Shown: positions 1-10,278 of the stretch, in pieces
Layout: the number at the start of each line of letters is the position of its first letter
Numbering within the stretch: the first letter of the stretch is position 1
The notes under the pieces: generated by a model
Told to the model about the DNA's origin: nothing
The model's input: only the letters and a program-made list of their open reading frames with translations
Databases searched by the model: none
Program-made: the position numbers and the translations under genes
Origin: Oryzomonas sagensis
GTDB lineage: Bacteria > Desulfobacterota > Desulfuromonadia > Geobacterales > Pseudopelobacteraceae
Direction of reading: 5' to 3'
DNA: 64,000 nucleotides
NCBI RefSeq assembly: GCF_008802355.1
Contig: NZ_VZRA01000001.1
Location: 1,110,525-1,174,524 of the forward strand

Positions 1-1
1 T

Positions 2-1042
<1,041 letters not shown>

Positions 1043-1043
1043 A

Positions 1044-1241
1044 AGGTTGTTGAAAAACAGCCATCTCGCCGCCGTCCTCGAAAACCCCTCGTGCGGCGTA
1101 GCGCTGCGGTCCCTCACCCAATCCCTCTCCCGGAGGGAGAGGGCAAAGCATGCTCTCCCCCTCTGGGGGAGAGATAGAGAGAGGGCTGCCTCCGCGGGGC
1201 TTTTCTGCGGGTGCGACGATCTGGCTATTTTTGAACAACCT
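1044..1241 (+). repeat. MITE-like intergenic repeat, copy 1
   Basis: This 198-bp element begins AGGTTGTTGAAAAACAGCC and ends CTATTTTTGAACAACCT. The ends form imperfect terminal inverted repeats. It starts one base after the mutase stop codon. The outer shells (left about 50 bp, right about 45 bp) are nearly identical to those of the copies at 2732 and 48024. The core differs and holds a hairpin with perfect 9-bp arms (1123-1131 and 1135-1143, CCCTCTCCC/GGGAGAGGG) plus a second G/C-rich inverted repeat. No coding potential was recognised. Confidence 0.8.
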
Positions 1242-1260
1242 GTTAGAAAGAGAGGTTTCC

Positions 1261-1665
1261 ATGCTTACCAAGATCAATCATATCGGCATTGCCGTGCGGT
1301 CCCTCGATGAGACCCTGCCGTTCTACCGGGACAATCTGGGGATGGCCTTTGCGGGCATCGAAGAGGTTGCCGAGCAAAAGGTGCGGGTCGCCATGCTGCA
1401 GGTGGGCGAATCCAAGATCGAACTCCTGGAGCCGACCGGCGAGGACAGCCCGGTGGCGAAGTTCCTGGAAAAGAACGGTCCCGGCATTCACCATCTGGCG
1501 TACGAGGTGGAGGATATCGAGGCGGCCATAGCCCGGCTGCTGGCCGACGGGGCGCGGATGATCGACGAGCGGCCGAGAAGCGGCGCCCATGGGACGCGGA
1601 TCGCTTTCGTGCATCCCAAGAGCAGTAACGGCGTCCTGACGGAGCTGTGCCAGTCAGGGCACTGA
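1261..1665 (+). CDS. mce: Methylmalonyl-CoA epimerase
   Basis: The 134-residue protein belongs to the vicinal-oxygen-chelate (glyoxalase) fold and interconverts the (R) and (S) forms of methylmalonyl-CoA, feeding the mutase encoded just upstream. Features seen are the N-terminal KINHIGIAV with the metal-binding His, the FYRDNLGM segment, GPGIHHLAYEV with the second His pair, and the C-terminal VLTELCQ with the metal-binding Glu. Length is normal for the family. The ATG at 1261 is preceded by AGAGAGG at suitable distance; in-frame codons further upstream lie inside the repeat and are unlikely starts. A weak terminator and then the promoter of the L13 gene follow. Confidence 0.93.
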   Translation: MLTKINHIGIAVRSLDETLPFYRDNLGMAFAGIEEVAEQKVRVAMLQVGESKIELLEPTGEDSPVAKFLEKNGPGIHHLAYEVEDIEAAIARLLADGARMIDERPRSGAHGTRIAFVHPKSSNGVLTELCQSGH

Positions 1666-1693
1666 CGGGCCGCTGAAATCCCGAATAAATCGG

Positions 1694-1730
1694 AGACTCT
1701 GCCCAAATATTTAAAGAGTCTGATTTTTTT
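1694..1730 (+). terminator. Weak intrinsic terminator after mce
   Basis: Stem AGACTC (1694-1699) pairs with GAGTCT (1716-1721) around a 16-nt loop and is followed by a run of seven T. The stem is short, so termination may be partial. Confidence 0.45.
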
Positions 1731-1731
1731 G

Positions 1732-1760
1732 TTGACAGGCCGCCATTCTTTCAGTAAGTT
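1732..1760 (+). promoter_or_regulatory. Sigma-70 type promoter of rplM-rpsI
   Basis: TTGACA at 1732-1737 and TAAGTT at 1755-1760 are separated by 17 bp. Transcription would start near 1767, giving a leader of about 55 nt before rplM. Confidence 0.7.
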
Positions 1761-1820
1761 ACATCTCTTCGAAAAAACCATGGTCTGTCTCTAACAGATC
1801 GTGCAGCATGTGAGGAAGCT

Positions 1821-2249
1821 ATGAAAACCGAAGTTGCAAAAGCGGAAGACGTAAAACGTGATTGGTATATTGTGGACGCGCAGGATGTCGTGTTGGGACG
1901 TCTTGCCACCCAGGTCGCCAATGTGTTGCGCGGCAAGAACAAGGCCATTTTTACCCCCAGCGTGGACACCGGTGATTTCGTTATCGTGGTGAACGCCGAG
2001 AAGATCGCACTGACCGGCCGCAAGCTGGATGGCAAGGTCTACTACAACCATACCGGTTTTCCGGGTGGACTGAAAGAGATCACTGCCGGCAAGCTTCTGG
2101 AGAAAAAACCGGAAGACCTCATCCGCAAGGCTGTCAAGGGCATGCTCCCCAAGAACAAACTTGCCCGGCACATGCTCAAGAAGCTCAAGGTCTATGCAGG
2201 CGCCAGCCATCCCCACGACGCCCAGCAGCCCAAGAACCTGGCATTTTAA
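1821..2249 (+). CDS. rplM: 50S ribosomal protein L13
   Basis: The 142-residue protein has the L13 signature blocks: the W-Y-x-V-D-A start ([18 protein letters not shown]), [31 protein letters not shown] and the C-terminal [16 protein letters not shown]. It binds 23S rRNA and is an early assembly protein of the large subunit. It lies 21 bp ahead of rpsI in the conserved L13-S9 operon, and is preceded by a strong promoter. The ATG at 1821 sits 6 nt after the GAGGAAGCT-like Shine-Dalgarno region. Length and start agree with the family, and nothing unusual was seen. Confidence 0.98.
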   Translation: MKTEVAKAEDVKRDWYIVDAQDVVLGRLATQVANVLRGKNKAIFTPSVDTGDFVIVVNAEKIALTGRKLDGKVYYNHTGFPGGLKEITAGKLLEKKPEDLIRKAVKGMLPKNKLARHMLKKLKVYAGASHPHDAQQPKNLAF

Positions 2250-2270
2250 TACTCTGAGGAGATACACGAT

Positions 2271-2663
2271 ATGGCAGCAGTCAGCTATTATGGTACAGGA
2301 AAACGCAAGAGCTCGATAGCCCGCGTATGGCTCAAGCCGGGCGCCGGCAAGATTACGGTCAACGACAAGACCCTTGACGAGTATTTCGGCCGCGAGACCT
2401 CCAAAATGGTCGTGCGTCAGCCGTTGGAACTGGTCGAGAAGGTCGGCGTGTACGATATCTACGTAACGGTTCAGGGGGGCGGCGACTCCGGTCAGGCCGG
2501 TGCCATCAAGCACGGCATCACCAAGGCCCTGCTGGAAACCGACGCCGAATTGCGCGGCGTGCTCAAGAAGGCGGGTTTCATTACCCGCGATTCCCGCGTG
2601 AAAGAACGTAAGAAATACGGTAGAGCCGCAGCCCGCGCACGGTTCCAGTTCTCCAAGCGTTAA
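2271..2663 (+). CDS. rpsI: 30S ribosomal protein S9
   Basis: The 130-residue protein shows the S9 hallmarks: [16 protein letters not shown] at the N-terminus, a central [16 protein letters not shown] segment, and the basic tail [12 protein letters not shown] that reaches the P-site tRNA in the ribosome. A GAGGAG Shine-Dalgarno sequence lies just upstream of the ATG. It is the second gene of the L13-S9 operon, and a strong terminator follows at 2694. Confidence 0.98.
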   Translation: MAAVSYYGTGKRKSSIARVWLKPGAGKITVNDKTLDEYFGRETSKMVVRQPLELVEKVGVYDIYVTVQGGGDSGQAGAIKHGITKALLETDAELRGVLKKAGFITRDSRVKERKKYGRAAARARFQFSKR

Positions 2664-2693
2664 TCGCTGGATTACGCCGCACTGGTATGGTAG

Positions 2694-2726
2694 AAGGGGA
2701 AATCCGCAAGGGTTTCCCCTTTTTTG
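2694..2726 (+). terminator. Intrinsic terminator of rplM-rpsI
   Basis: AAGGGGAAA (2694-2702) pairs perfectly with TTTCCCCTT (2713-2721) around a 10-nt loop, followed by a T tract. Confidence 0.9.
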
Positions 2727-2731
2727 CTTGG

Positions 2732-2852
2732 AGGTTGTTGAAAAACAGCCATCTCGCCGCCATCCTCGAACGCCCTTTCGTGCGGCGTAGCGCTGCTACG
2801 CCTCCTCGGGGCATTCTGTGGGTGCGACGATCTGACTATTTTTGAACAACCT
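2732..2852 (+). repeat. MITE-like intergenic repeat, copy 2 (shortest)
   Basis: At 121 bp this is the minimal version of the element, with the same terminal sequences as copies at 1044 and 48024 but without the G/C-rich hairpin core. It lies directly after the rpsI terminator and just ahead of argC. Confidence 0.8.
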
Positions 2853-2880
2853 GAATTTTCAACCTTTCAGGAGGTTTGCC

Positions 2881-3921
2881 ATGTTGAACGTCGCCATTGT
2901 CGGAGCCAGCGGTTACACCGGCCTGGAGTTGATCCGCATCCTGCACTGTCACCCCGAGGTCGCGGTGACCTGCCTGACCTCCGAGCAGAGCGCCGGGAAG
3001 CGGGTCTCCGAGGTCTTCCCCACCCTGCGGGGGCGCTGCGATCTGGTGCTTGAAAATCTGGAGCCGGTACGGGTTGCGGAAAAAGCCGACGTCGTCTTCA
3101 CGGCCCTGCCCCACAAGGCGGCCATGGAGGTGGTGCCCACCTTCCTGAGGTTGGGGAAAACGGTGATCGACCTGTCGGCCGACTACCGGCTCTCCGACCC
3201 GGACGTCTATGGGGCCTGGTACGAAAAACACCTCAACCCGGCCAACCTGAAAAAGGCGGTCTACGGCCTGCCGGAGATCAGGCGGGTCAAGATCAAGGGG
3301 GCCCGGCTGGTGGCCAACCCCGGCTGTTACCCCACCAGCATCATCCTCGGCCTGGCGCCGCTCTTGAAAAGGGGGCTGATCGACCCGCACGGCATCATCG
3401 CCGATGCCGCCTCGGGCACAAGCGGCGCCGGCAGGTCGGCCAAGGTCGACGGCCTGTACTGCGAGGTCAATGAAGGCTTCAAGGCCTACGGCGTCGGCGG
3501 TGCTCACCGGCATACGCCGGAGATCGAGCAGGAGTTGTCGCTGTTGGCTGGGGCCGGCCTCAAAATCACCTTTACGCCGCATCTGGTCCCCATGGACCGG
3601 GGGATACTCTCCACCATCTACGCGACCCCGGCAAAAGAGACGACAACCGGGAAATTGGTCGCCCTCTACGAGGAGTTCTATAGCGGCGAGCCCTTCGTGC
3701 GCGTGCTCCCCCAGGGGAGCCTCCCTTCCACCGCTTTCGTGCGCGGGTCCAACTTCTGCGATATCGCACCCCTGGTTGACGGCCGTACCGGGCGGGTCAT
3801 CGTGGTTTCGGCCATCGACAATCTGGTCAAAGGGGCCTCGGGCCAGGCGGTGCAGAACATGAACCTCGCCTGCGGGTTCCCGGAGACCTTGAGCCTGGAC
3901 GGCCTGGCGCTCTTCCCGTGA
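2881..3921 (+). CDS. argC: N-acetyl-gamma-glutamyl-phosphate reductase
   Basis: The 346-residue protein catalyses the NADPH-dependent third step of arginine biosynthesis. The N-terminal [14 protein letters not shown] is the nucleotide-binding loop, and NPGCYPT places the catalytic Cys at residue 149. ASGTSGAGR and the [11 protein letters not shown] region are also characteristic. An AGGAGG site lies 7 nt upstream of the ATG at 2881; the frame stays open into the repeat upstream, but those codons have no ribosome site. The stop overlaps the GTG start of the next gene (GTGA), so the two are probably translationally coupled, though no metabolic link between them is evident. Confidence 0.95.
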   Translation: MLNVAIVGASGYTGLELIRILHCHPEVAVTCLTSEQSAGKRVSEVFPTLRGRCDLVLENLEPVRVAEKADVVFTALPHKAAMEVVPTFLRLGKTVIDLSADYRLSDPDVYGAWYEKHLNPANLKKAVYGLPEIRRVKIKGARLVANPGCYPTSIILGLAPLLKRGLIDPHGIIADAASGTSGAGRSAKVDGLYCEVNEGFKAYGVGGAHRHTPEIEQELSLLAGAGLKITFTPHLVPMDRGILSTIYATPAKETTTGKLVALYEEFYSGEPFVRVLPQGSLPSTAFVRGSNFCDIAPLVDGRTGRVIVVSAIDNLVKGASGQAVQNMNLACGFPETLSLDGLALFP

Positions 3922-5753
3922 CCGGGCACCTGCCCATACACCTCGCTGAAGCGAGGGCCAGGGGGTGGGACGAGCTGGACGTCGTCTTTGTCAGCGGCGA
4001 CGCCTACATCGACCACCCGGCCTTCGGGATTCCGCTCCTGGCCCGCTGGCTGGAGGCCCACGGTTTCCGGGTGGGAATCATCCCCCAGCCGGACTGGCGC
4101 TCAAAGGAACCCTTCATGGCGCTGGGGCGCCCGCGGCTGTTCTTTGCCGTATCGGCCGGGGCCATGGATTCCATGGTGGCCCACTATACGCCGGCGCGCA
4201 AGCTGCGCCACGATGATGCCTACACCCCGGGCAACCGCCACGGGGCCCGCCCCAACCGCGCCACCATCATCTATACCTCGCGTCTGAAAGAGGCCTACAA
4301 GGACGTGCCGGTGGTCATCGGCGGCATTGAGGCCTCCCTGCGCCGTTTTGCCCACTACGACTATTGGGAGAACAAGGTGCGCCGCTCGATTCTCCTGGAC
4401 GCCAAGGCCGACCTTTTGATCTACGGCATGGGGGAAGCGCCCCTGCTGGAGGTGGCCAGGCGCATGGCAGAGGGGGAGCCGTTTGCGGAGATACGCAACG
4501 TGCGGGGCACCTGCCGTGTCGGGCGGGGGGCTGAAGACGGCCCGACAGATCCCGAGGGCAAGGGGAGCGTGTCCATCCCCTCCTTCGACGATGTGGCCGT
4601 TGACAGGAAAAAGTTCGCCGAGGCGTTCCGCCTGGCCTACCGGGAGCAAAACCCCTTCTCCGCCCGGACGCTTGTCCAGCCCCACGGCGACCGCCTGCTG
4701 GTGTGCAATCCGCCGGCCCTCCCCCTGAACCAGGCGGAGATGGACAGGGTCTATGCGCTCCCCTATGAAAAGACGCCCCATCCCTCCTACCGGGAACAGA
4801 TACCGGCCTGGGAGCAGATCAAGACCTCCATCACCAGCCATCGGGGCTGTTTCGGCGGTTGCGCGTTCTGCGCCATCACCATGCACCAGGGCAAGGTGAT
4901 CCAGTCCCGCAGCGAGGCCTCCATTATCGCCGAGGTGGACGCCCTGTCCCGCCAGAGGTGGTTCCGGGGCAGCATCAGCGACGTGGGCGGGCCGACCGCC
5001 AATATGTACGGTCTGGCCTGCAAAAATCCCGAGGCCATGCGGGTCTGTCGCCGGGAGAGTTGTCTCTTCCCCGCCGTCTGCGCCCATCTGGATACGACCG
5101 ACAAGCGTGCCGTCGCCCTCTTGCAGCGGGTACGGAACCGGCAGGGGGTCAAACACGTGGCGGTCTCGTCGGGGGTGCGCTACGACCTCATGGAACGGCA
5201 ACCGGGCTATTTTAGCGAACTGGTGGGGCATCATGTGAGCGGCCTGCTCAAGATCGCCCCCGAGCATCTCGCGGAGCATGTCACGGCCCTGATGCGCAAA
5301 CCGGGGAGGAAGGCCTTCGAACGTTTTCTCACCCGTTTCCGCGAGGAGAGCATTCGCCTCGGCAAACGGCAGCATCTCATACCCTACCTGATCTCGGGCC
5401 ACCCCGGCTCTACCGTGGCGGATATGCTGGATCTGGCCCTGGCGCTCAAGAAGCTGGGGCTGACCGTCGAACAGGTTCAGGATTTCACCCCAACGCCGGG
5501 AACGCTCTCCACCTGCATGTACTACACCGGCATCGATCCGGCAAACGGCAAACGGGTGTATGTTCCGGTCAGCGACCGGGAGAAGGGGCAGCAGAAGGCG
5601 CTCTTGCTGTGGCACCAACCGGACGAGCGGAACAAGGTGCTGGAAGCGCTCAGGGAGATGGGACGTGAAGATGCGGCGGCGCTGCTGGGCGTGGCGGGCA
5701 AGATGGCGGTCCGGCCGCCGGTTGCGAAGCCAGGGACAAAAAAAACCCGCTGA
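3918..5753 (+). CDS. YgiQ family radical SAM protein (UPF0313)
   Basis: This is a 611-residue protein of unknown reaction. The N-terminal half has the YgiQ-specific [20 protein letters not shown] block, and the central radical SAM cluster motif C-x3-C-x2-C is at Cys311, Cys315 and Cys318 ([10 protein letters not shown]). Further conserved stretches are [12 protein letters not shown], the Cys-rich [12 protein letters not shown], and [18 protein letters not shown]. The C-terminus is basic and low in complexity. The GTG start overlaps the argC stop, and the [11 protein letters not shown] block follows it directly as in homologues. Family assignment is firm; no substrate can be inferred from the neighbours. 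Confidence 0.92.
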   Translation: MTGHLPIHLAEARARGWDELDVVFVSGDAYIDHPAFGIPLLARWLEAHGFRVGIIPQPDWRSKEPFMALGRPRLFFAVSAGAMDSMVAHYTPARKLRHDDAYTPGNRHGARPNRATIIYTSRLKEAYKDVPVVIGGIEASLRRFAHYDYWENKVRRSILLDAKADLLIYGMGEAPLLEVARRMAEGEPFAEIRNVRGTCRVGRGAEDGPTDPEGKGSVSIPSFDDVAVDRKKFAEAFRLAYREQNPFSARTLVQPHGDRLLVCNPPALPLNQAEMDRVYALPYEKTPHPSYREQIPAWEQIKTSITSHRGCFGGCAFCAITMHQGKVIQSRSEASIIAEVDALSRQRWFRGSISDVGGPTANMYGLACKNPEAMRVCRRESCLFPAVCAHLDTTDKRAVALLQRVRNRQGVKHVAVSSGVRYDLMERQPGYFSELVGHHVSGLLKIAPEHLAEHVTALMRKPGRKAFERFLTRFREESIRLGKRQHLIPYLISGHPGSTVADMLDLALALKKLGLTVEQVQDFTPTPGTLSTCMYYTGIDPANGKRVYVPVSDREKGQQKALLLWHQPDERNKVLEALREMGREDAAALLGVAGKMAVRPPVAKPGTKKTR

Positions 5754-5770
5754 GGTGGCAGCGGGTTTTT
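5737..5770. terminator. Bidirectional terminator between ygiQ-like gene and cold-shock gene
   Basis: AACCCGCT (5744-5751) pairs with AGCGGGTT (5760-5767) around an 8-nt loop, with a T run on the right and an A run on the left. It can therefore serve both convergent genes. The ygiQ-like stop codon lies in the stem. Confidence 0.85.
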
Positions 5771-5791
5771 GGTGTTCATGGGTGGCTTGAA

Positions 5792-5995
5792 TTACTTGAT
5801 CTTGTTGACGTTGGAAGCCTGGAGGCCTTTGGGGCCCTGGGTAATGTCGAAGGTGACCGCGTCGCCTTCAGCGAGGGATTTGAAGCCGTCGCCTGCGATG
5901 GCGGAAAAATGTACGAATACGTCCTCGCCGCCTTCCTGCTCGATAAAGCCGAAACCCTTGGTGTCGTTAAACCATTTAACCTTGCCCTGTGCCAT
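5792..5995 (-). CDS. Cold-shock domain protein (CspA family)
   Basis: The 67-residue single-domain OB-fold protein carries both RNA-binding motifs: KGFGFI (RNP1) and DVFVHF (RNP2), after the standard start [14 protein letters not shown]. Such proteins bind single-stranded RNA or DNA and act as RNA chaperones. A GGAGG site precedes the ATG. A promoter-like sequence about 150 bp upstream implies a long untranslated leader, typical of cold-shock genes. Members of this family are usually multicopy, so the exact paralogue is not assigned. Confidence 0.95.
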   Translation of the reverse strand: MAQGKVKWFNDTKGFGFIEQEGGEDVFVHFSAIAGDGFKSLAEGDAVTFDITQGPKGLQASNVNKIK

Positions 5996-6146
5996 TTTCC
6001 TACCTCCTTTTTTCTCCGGACCGTCGCCGGAACAGATGGGTTACCGCTTAAGTTTCCGGAGTCTTGATGCAGGAAAACCGCCAAGCTTGGTAAAACTTGA
6101 TACTGCAACGTTCTGCAAAAACTTCCGAAACTTGCTGCCCGTGTCG

Positions 6147-6174
6147 TTTATCATAGACATAAAGCACGTGTCAA
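6147..6174 (-). promoter_or_regulatory. Putative promoter of the cold-shock gene
   Basis: Read on the minus strand, TTGACA (6174-6169) and GATAAA (6152-6147) are 16 bp apart. The start would leave a leader of about 145 nt. Confidence 0.5.
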
Positions 6175-6211
6175 GAACTTTTAACGATAAAATTCGTGCC
6201 TTGTTACGCTG

Positions 6212-6802
6212 TTACGGGGCCTTCAGTTCATCGGTTTTCGTCTTGAGTTTCTTTACCAGTTCATTGTAGCCGTTGGTGGTGATGATCTTGTTGAACTGGG
6301 TGCGGTAGTTGGAGACCAGGCTGACCCCCTCGATGACCACGTCGTACACCATCCACTTGCCGTTCTCTTTGAGCAGGCGGTAGTCCAGCGAGTATTCGTC
6401 GCGTTTCGGGGTGATCACCTTGGACCTGACCTCGGCATGGTCCCCGTCGACGGTTTCCTTCAGGTACATGATCTTTTCGTTGTTGTAGGACTCGATCTTG
6501 CCGGCATAGGAGTTTTCCAGAAGCGAGGCGAAGAGGTCGGTAAACTGCCGGCGTTCCGCCTGACTACGCTGGCTCCAATGCTTGCCGAGGGAGCGTTTCG
6601 CCATCTCGGAATAGTCGAAGATAACGCTGATGGTCTTCTTGAGGGCCTGACGCCTCTGCTGGTCGTGTTTCTTCAGGTTTTTGTCGGAGACGACGTGGAC
6701 CACCTCGTCCACGGTCTTTTTCACATCGTCGGTCGCCCCGGCAAAGGCGTTGCTTGCCAGGAACAGCCCGGTGACGACAGCTACTGCGTAACGTCTCAAC
6801 AT
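6212..6802 (-). CDS. mlaC: MlaC/Ttg2D-family periplasmic phospholipid-binding protein
   Basis: The 196-residue protein has a signal peptide (LLRRYAVAV-type start, hydrophobic core to ASNAFA) and the MlaC/Ttg2D domain: FDYSEMAKRSLGKHW and the Q-F-T-x-L-F (RQFTDLFASLL) block. It would ferry phospholipid between the outer membrane and the inner-membrane MlaFED complex. The ATG at 6802 follows a GGAGG-like site; longer readings enter the preceding gene. It is the last gene of a five-gene operon, 13 bp after the TolC-like gene. Confidence 0.9.
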   Translation of the reverse strand: MLRRYAVAVVTGLFLASNAFAGATDDVKKTVDEVVHVVSDKNLKKHDQQRRQALKKTISVIFDYSEMAKRSLGKHWSQRSQAERRQFTDLFASLLENSYAGKIESYNNEKIMYLKETVDGDHAEVRSKVITPKRDEYSLDYRLLKENGKWMVYDVVIEGVSLVSNYRTQFNKIITTNGYNELVKKLKTKTDELKAP

Positions 6803-6815
6803 CGTTTCCTCCCGC

Positions 6816-8198
6816 TTATTTGGCGCCGTCCAGTGGTGCTTCGCCGACGGCATAATCCAGGTTGGCCCTGGCAATCTTGTAGTTGTAGATCGATTGGAAG
6901 TAGGCGGCGCGCATGCGGGCGTAGGCCTGCAGGGCATCGAATATCTCCTTGGCCGGGCCGACGCCGAAATCGAAGTTGGCCAGGGCCGCCACCGCCCATT
7001 TCTTCCCGTTGGAGTAGGCCGATTGGGTTGCCGTAACGCTCTGTTCGGCCTCCTTCAGGTCCAGGTAGAATTTTTTGATCTGCAACGGGATATTGGCGTC
7101 GGCAAACTCCTTGGTGCTGAGCAGCCGGTTATACTGGGCCTGCTCGCCGGCCACCTTGGCGCCGGTGATGCCGAAATCCAGCTTCCAGCGCAGCCCCAGG
7201 GCGGCTCCGCCGTAAAAATGCTTGTACTGGTCGGTAATATAGGGGTTGTTGATGCGGTCCCGGTCATCGGCGTAGGCCCAGGAGGCGAGGCCGCCCAGGA
7301 AGACATCGGGATAGTAGTTGGCCTTCGCCGCCTCGACCAGCGCTGCCCGGGCCTTGATGCCCTCCGCTATCTGGCGGAATTCGGGGCGCCGCAAACGCGC
7401 CCTGTCGACAAAGGCGTCATAGGAGGGAACAGTCTCCTCGTCCATGGTCAGCCGCTCGCTGCCGATGTCCAGCGGGGTAATGGCCGAAAGCCCGAGGCGC
7501 GTCTTGAGCGCCGCCAGGGCCAGCTTCTCGCCCTTTTGGGCCTCTTCCAGCAGTTTGGCGACCTCACCGGAGAAGGCGTCCAGTTTGTAAATATCAATCT
7601 GGTCGACCGATTCGGAACCGTCGTCCAGAAGTTTTTGCGCCTTTTTCCGCGCCGCAGCCAAGTCTTCCTGGACCTCGAGCACCACCTCTTTCAGCTCCCG
7701 GGCCAGCATCAGGCCGTAATAGTACTCCCGCACCTTGAGGGTTATCTCGTTGGCCCGCTGCTCCTTGCGGGAACGGTCCACTTCGATGCCGTGGGTGGCG
7801 GCCTTCATGTTCTCCGAGATCTTGCCGAAGGTGTAGAGCGGCTGAATAAGCGTGGCGTCGGCGCTGGTAAACCAGGTGAGCCTGTTGAGCCTGGTACTCC
7901 TGTCGGTGGCGATCGTGGGGGTAATGTCCTGCGCCCGGGCCTGGGGTGCAGGGCCGAACAGGCTCATGACCTCTAGCTGGGGATAACGGTAGGATTTGGC
8001 TTCATCCAGCTTGCTGGCGGTCTGCTCGATATCGGCCTGGGCCTCGCCCAGTTCCGGCGCGGCTTTCAGGGCCATGCGGATGCAGTCGTTCAGCCCCAGC
8101 ACCAGGTTGCCCTGGGCGGCATCTTCTGCGGCGTGGCTGCTGGAAGGGGGGCCAAAGAGCGCTCCGACGATCAGGAGCGATGTGAAGAGCGATTTCAT
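6816..8198 (-). CDS. TolC-family outer-membrane protein within the Mla operon
   Basis: The 460-residue protein starts with a signal peptide (MKSLFTSLLIVGALFG, cleavage near SSSHA). It has the two-fold repeated helical and beta pattern of TolC/OEP proteins, with a typical N-terminal segment (LGLNDCIRMALKAAPEL) and the C-terminal FDFGVGPAKEIFDAL. TolC relatives form outer-membrane trimers that work with transporters. Here the gene lies between mlaD and mlaC, 16 bp after mlaD. The protein may therefore provide an outer-membrane exit or entry for the lipid transporter in place of MlaA; this is inference from position. Confidence 0.87.
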   Translation of the reverse strand: MKSLFTSLLIVGALFGPPSSSHAAEDAAQGNLVLGLNDCIRMALKAAPELGEAQADIEQTASKLDEAKSYRYPQLEVMSLFGPAPQARAQDITPTIATDRSTRLNRLTWFTSADATLIQPLYTFGKISENMKAATHGIEVDRSRKEQRANEITLKVREYYYGLMLARELKEVVLEVQEDLAAARKKAQKLLDDGSESVDQIDIYKLDAFSGEVAKLLEEAQKGEKLALAALKTRLGLSAITPLDIGSERLTMDEETVPSYDAFVDRARLRRPEFRQIAEGIKARAALVEAAKANYYPDVFLGGLASWAYADDRDRINNPYITDQYKHFYGGAALGLRWKLDFGITGAKVAGEQAQYNRLLSTKEFADANIPLQIKKFYLDLKEAEQSVTATQSAYSNGKKWAVAALANFDFGVGPAKEIFDALQAYARMRAAYFQSIYNYKIARANLDYAVGEAPLDGAK

Positions 8199-8214
8199 GG
8201 TGCTTCCCCTTGGA

Positions 8215-8664
8215 TCAGACCTTTCCGTGGATGAACTTGCTGACCAGTTCTTCTATGTCGATGGCAGATTCGGTCTCGCGGATCGTGTCGTTGTTCTTGA
8301 GAAAGTGGTCGGAGCCGCCCGGTTTGAGCTTGATGAACTTGTCGCCGATGATGCCGCTGGTGCGGACGGAGGCGATGACGTCGTCGCCGATCCTGGTGCC
8401 GCTCTTGATCTTGAGGTAGGCCAGGGCCTGGTCCCAACCCTTGGGATCGAGCTCGATGCGGTCGACCTTGCCGACCTCCACGCCGGCGATCTCCACCCGC
8501 GCCCCCGGCTTCAACCCCGACACCGAGTCGAATTTGGCCGAAACCGTGTAGTAGTCGCCCCCCATCAATTCCATCTTGCCGAGCTTGATGGAGAGGTAGC
8601 CCAGGCAGAGTATGCCGACGATCATGAATGCGCCGACCATCATTTCCAATTTTGCCATGTTCAT
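8215..8664 (-). CDS. mlaD: MlaD-family MCE-domain lipid-transport protein
   Basis: The 149-residue protein has one N-terminal membrane helix (about residues 8-26) followed by one MCE domain, shown by the YYTVSAKFDSVSGLKPGARVE-type start and GVEVGKVDRIEL. MlaD forms hexameric rings that channel lipid across the periplasm and sit on the MlaE permease. The length fits single-MCE MlaD proteins. The gene follows mlaF by 24 bp. The C-terminal helix ends near IEELVSKFIHG, the region that closes the pore in homologues. Confidence 0.92.
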   Translation of the reverse strand: MNMAKLEMMVGAFMIVGILCLGYLSIKLGKMELMGGDYYTVSAKFDSVSGLKPGARVEIAGVEVGKVDRIELDPKGWDQALAYLKIKSGTRIGDDVIASVRTSGIIGDKFIKLKPGGSDHFLKNNDTIRETESAIDIEELVSKFIHGKV

Positions 8665-8688
8665 GGTTCCTGCTTCCTCACTATATTT

Positions 8689-9435
8689 TTACACCATATG
8701 AATGGGGCCGTCCAGACTTCCGCTGATAAACTGCCGGACGACCGGGTGGGTCGAGTTCTGGATCTCGTCCGGCGTCCCGTGCTGGAGGATCTTTCCCTGG
8801 TAGAGCATGGCCACGTTCTGGGCGATATCGAAGATCTCCGGGATTTCATGGGAAACGATCACCGCCGTAAAGCCGAATTTGGCATGGGTCTCGCGGATCA
8901 GGTGGTGAATGGCCCGTTTGATGACCGGATCGAGCCCTGTGGTCGGTTCGTCGAAGAGGATGATTTTGGGGTTGAGAACCACCGCCCGCGCCAGTCCGAC
9001 CCGTTTCTTCATCCCGCCCGAGAGTTCGTCCGGGAACTTGTTTTCGACGTTCTTGAGCCCCACATCCTCCAGGGCCGACAGCACCCGCCGGCGGATCTCG
9101 GCCCCGGACAGCTTCGTTTTCTCCTGGAGCGGGAAAGCCACATTCTCGAACACGCTCATGGAGTCGAACAGGGCCGCATTCTGGAACAGCATGCCGAACT
9201 TTTCCCGGATGCGGTTCAACTGGGAGCGCCGCAACCCCTGGATGTTCTCGCCGTCCACCTCGATGCTGCCGCTATCCGGCTGCAGGAGGCCGATGATATG
9301 CTTGAGCAGAACGCTCTTGCCCTCGCCGCTGGGGCCGATGATGGCCGTAATCATACCCTCGGGGATCTCGAGGTCGAGGCCGTTGAGAACCATCTGGGTG
9401 CCGAATGATTTATGTACGTCGGTCAGTTTGATCAT
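8689..9435 (-). CDS. mlaF: Phospholipid ABC transporter ATP-binding protein
   Basis: This is a 248-residue ABC ATPase with Walker A GPSGEGKS, signature LSGGMKKRVGLARA, Walker B IILFDEPTTGLDP and the switch His in VSHE. It energises the MlaE/MlaD lipid transporter. The ATG at 9435 overlaps the mlaE stop (ATGA), so translation is coupled. The frame is open much further upstream, but only as a shadow of mlaE. Walker A has Glu in place of the more usual Ser/Ala in the middle of the loop, a variant seen in this subfamily. Confidence 0.94.
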   Translation of the reverse strand: MIKLTDVHKSFGTQMVLNGLDLEIPEGMITAIIGPSGEGKSVLLKHIIGLLQPDSGSIEVDGENIQGLRRSQLNRIREKFGMLFQNAALFDSMSVFENVAFPLQEKTKLSGAEIRRRVLSALEDVGLKNVENKFPDELSGGMKKRVGLARAVVLNPKIILFDEPTTGLDPVIKRAIHHLIRETHAKFGFTAVIVSHEIPEIFDIAQNVAMLYQGKILQHGTPDEIQNSTHPVVRQFISGSLDGPIHMV

Positions 9436-10241
9436 AAGAGTATTGAGGTCAGGAAGTAGTCCCACACCAGGATGATGACGGAGGTAAGCACGACCGATTC
9501 CGTCGTGGCCCGGGAGACGCCCTCGGCGCCATGGCCGCTGAAATAGCCCTTGTAGCAGCCGATCCAGGCAATGATAATTCCGAACGAGAATGATTTGACG
9601 ATGCCTGAGTAGACATCGCGCCATTCCACCGATTTCTCCATCTCGTAAAAATAGGCGCCGGGATTGACACCCAGCAATTTGACCCCCACCAGCCAGCCGC
9701 CGTAGATGCCGACGACATCGAAGAGCGCGCACAACAGCGGCAGCGAGATCATGGCGGCGATGAACTTCGGGGTGATCAGGTACTTGAAGGGGTCCAGCGC
9801 CATGGTTTCCATGGCGTCGATCTGCTCGCTGATGCGCATGATGCCGATTTCGGCGGTAATGGCGCTGCCCGCCCGGCCGGTCACCATCAGGGCCGACAAC
9901 ACCGGACCCAGTTCGCGGATCAGGGAGAGGGCCACGGCGGTCCCCAACATCCCCTCGGAACCGAATTTTGCCAGGGTGTAATAGCCCTGCAGACCCAGGA
10001 CCATCCCGGTGAAGGCGGCGGTCAGCACGATGACGAACAGCGACTTGGTGCCGATGAAGCGCATCTGTTTGAGTATGTAACGGGGACGGCCCGGCCGGCG
10101 GGCAATCATATAGAGGGAATACAGGATAAACCATCCCATTCTCCCCAGGCCCCGCACATGTTTTATTGTTATCTGGCCTAAGGCCTGAACCGGACTGAAC
10201 ACGCCACACATCCTCTGAAATAATGAAAGATTATTCTCCAC
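9432..10241 (-). CDS. mlaE: Phospholipid ABC transporter permease
   Basis: The 269-residue membrane protein of the MlaE (DUF140) family has an amphipathic N-terminal helix followed by about five membrane segments. The conserved blocks are FTGMVLGLQGYYTLAKFG, RELGPVLSALMVTGRAG and EIGIMRISEQIDAMETM. It forms the inner-membrane dimer of the lipid transporter. It is the first gene of the operon, directly behind a promoter that carries a TetR-type operator. Confidence 0.95.
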   Translation of the reverse strand: MENNLSLFQRMCGVFSPVQALGQITIKHVRGLGRMGWFILYSLYMIARRPGRPRYILKQMRFIGTKSLFVIVLTAAFTGMVLGLQGYYTLAKFGSEGMLGTAVALSLIRELGPVLSALMVTGRAGSAITAEIGIMRISEQIDAMETMALDPFKYLITPKFIAAMISLPLLCALFDVVGIYGGWLVGVKLLGVNPGAYFYEMEKSVEWRDVYSGIVKSFSFGIIIAWIGCYKGYFSGHGAEGVSRATTESVVLTSVIILVWDYFLTSILL

Positions 10242-10278
10242 GGCACGTTATTGGCAAATGTAAAGCATGAACTGGTGT

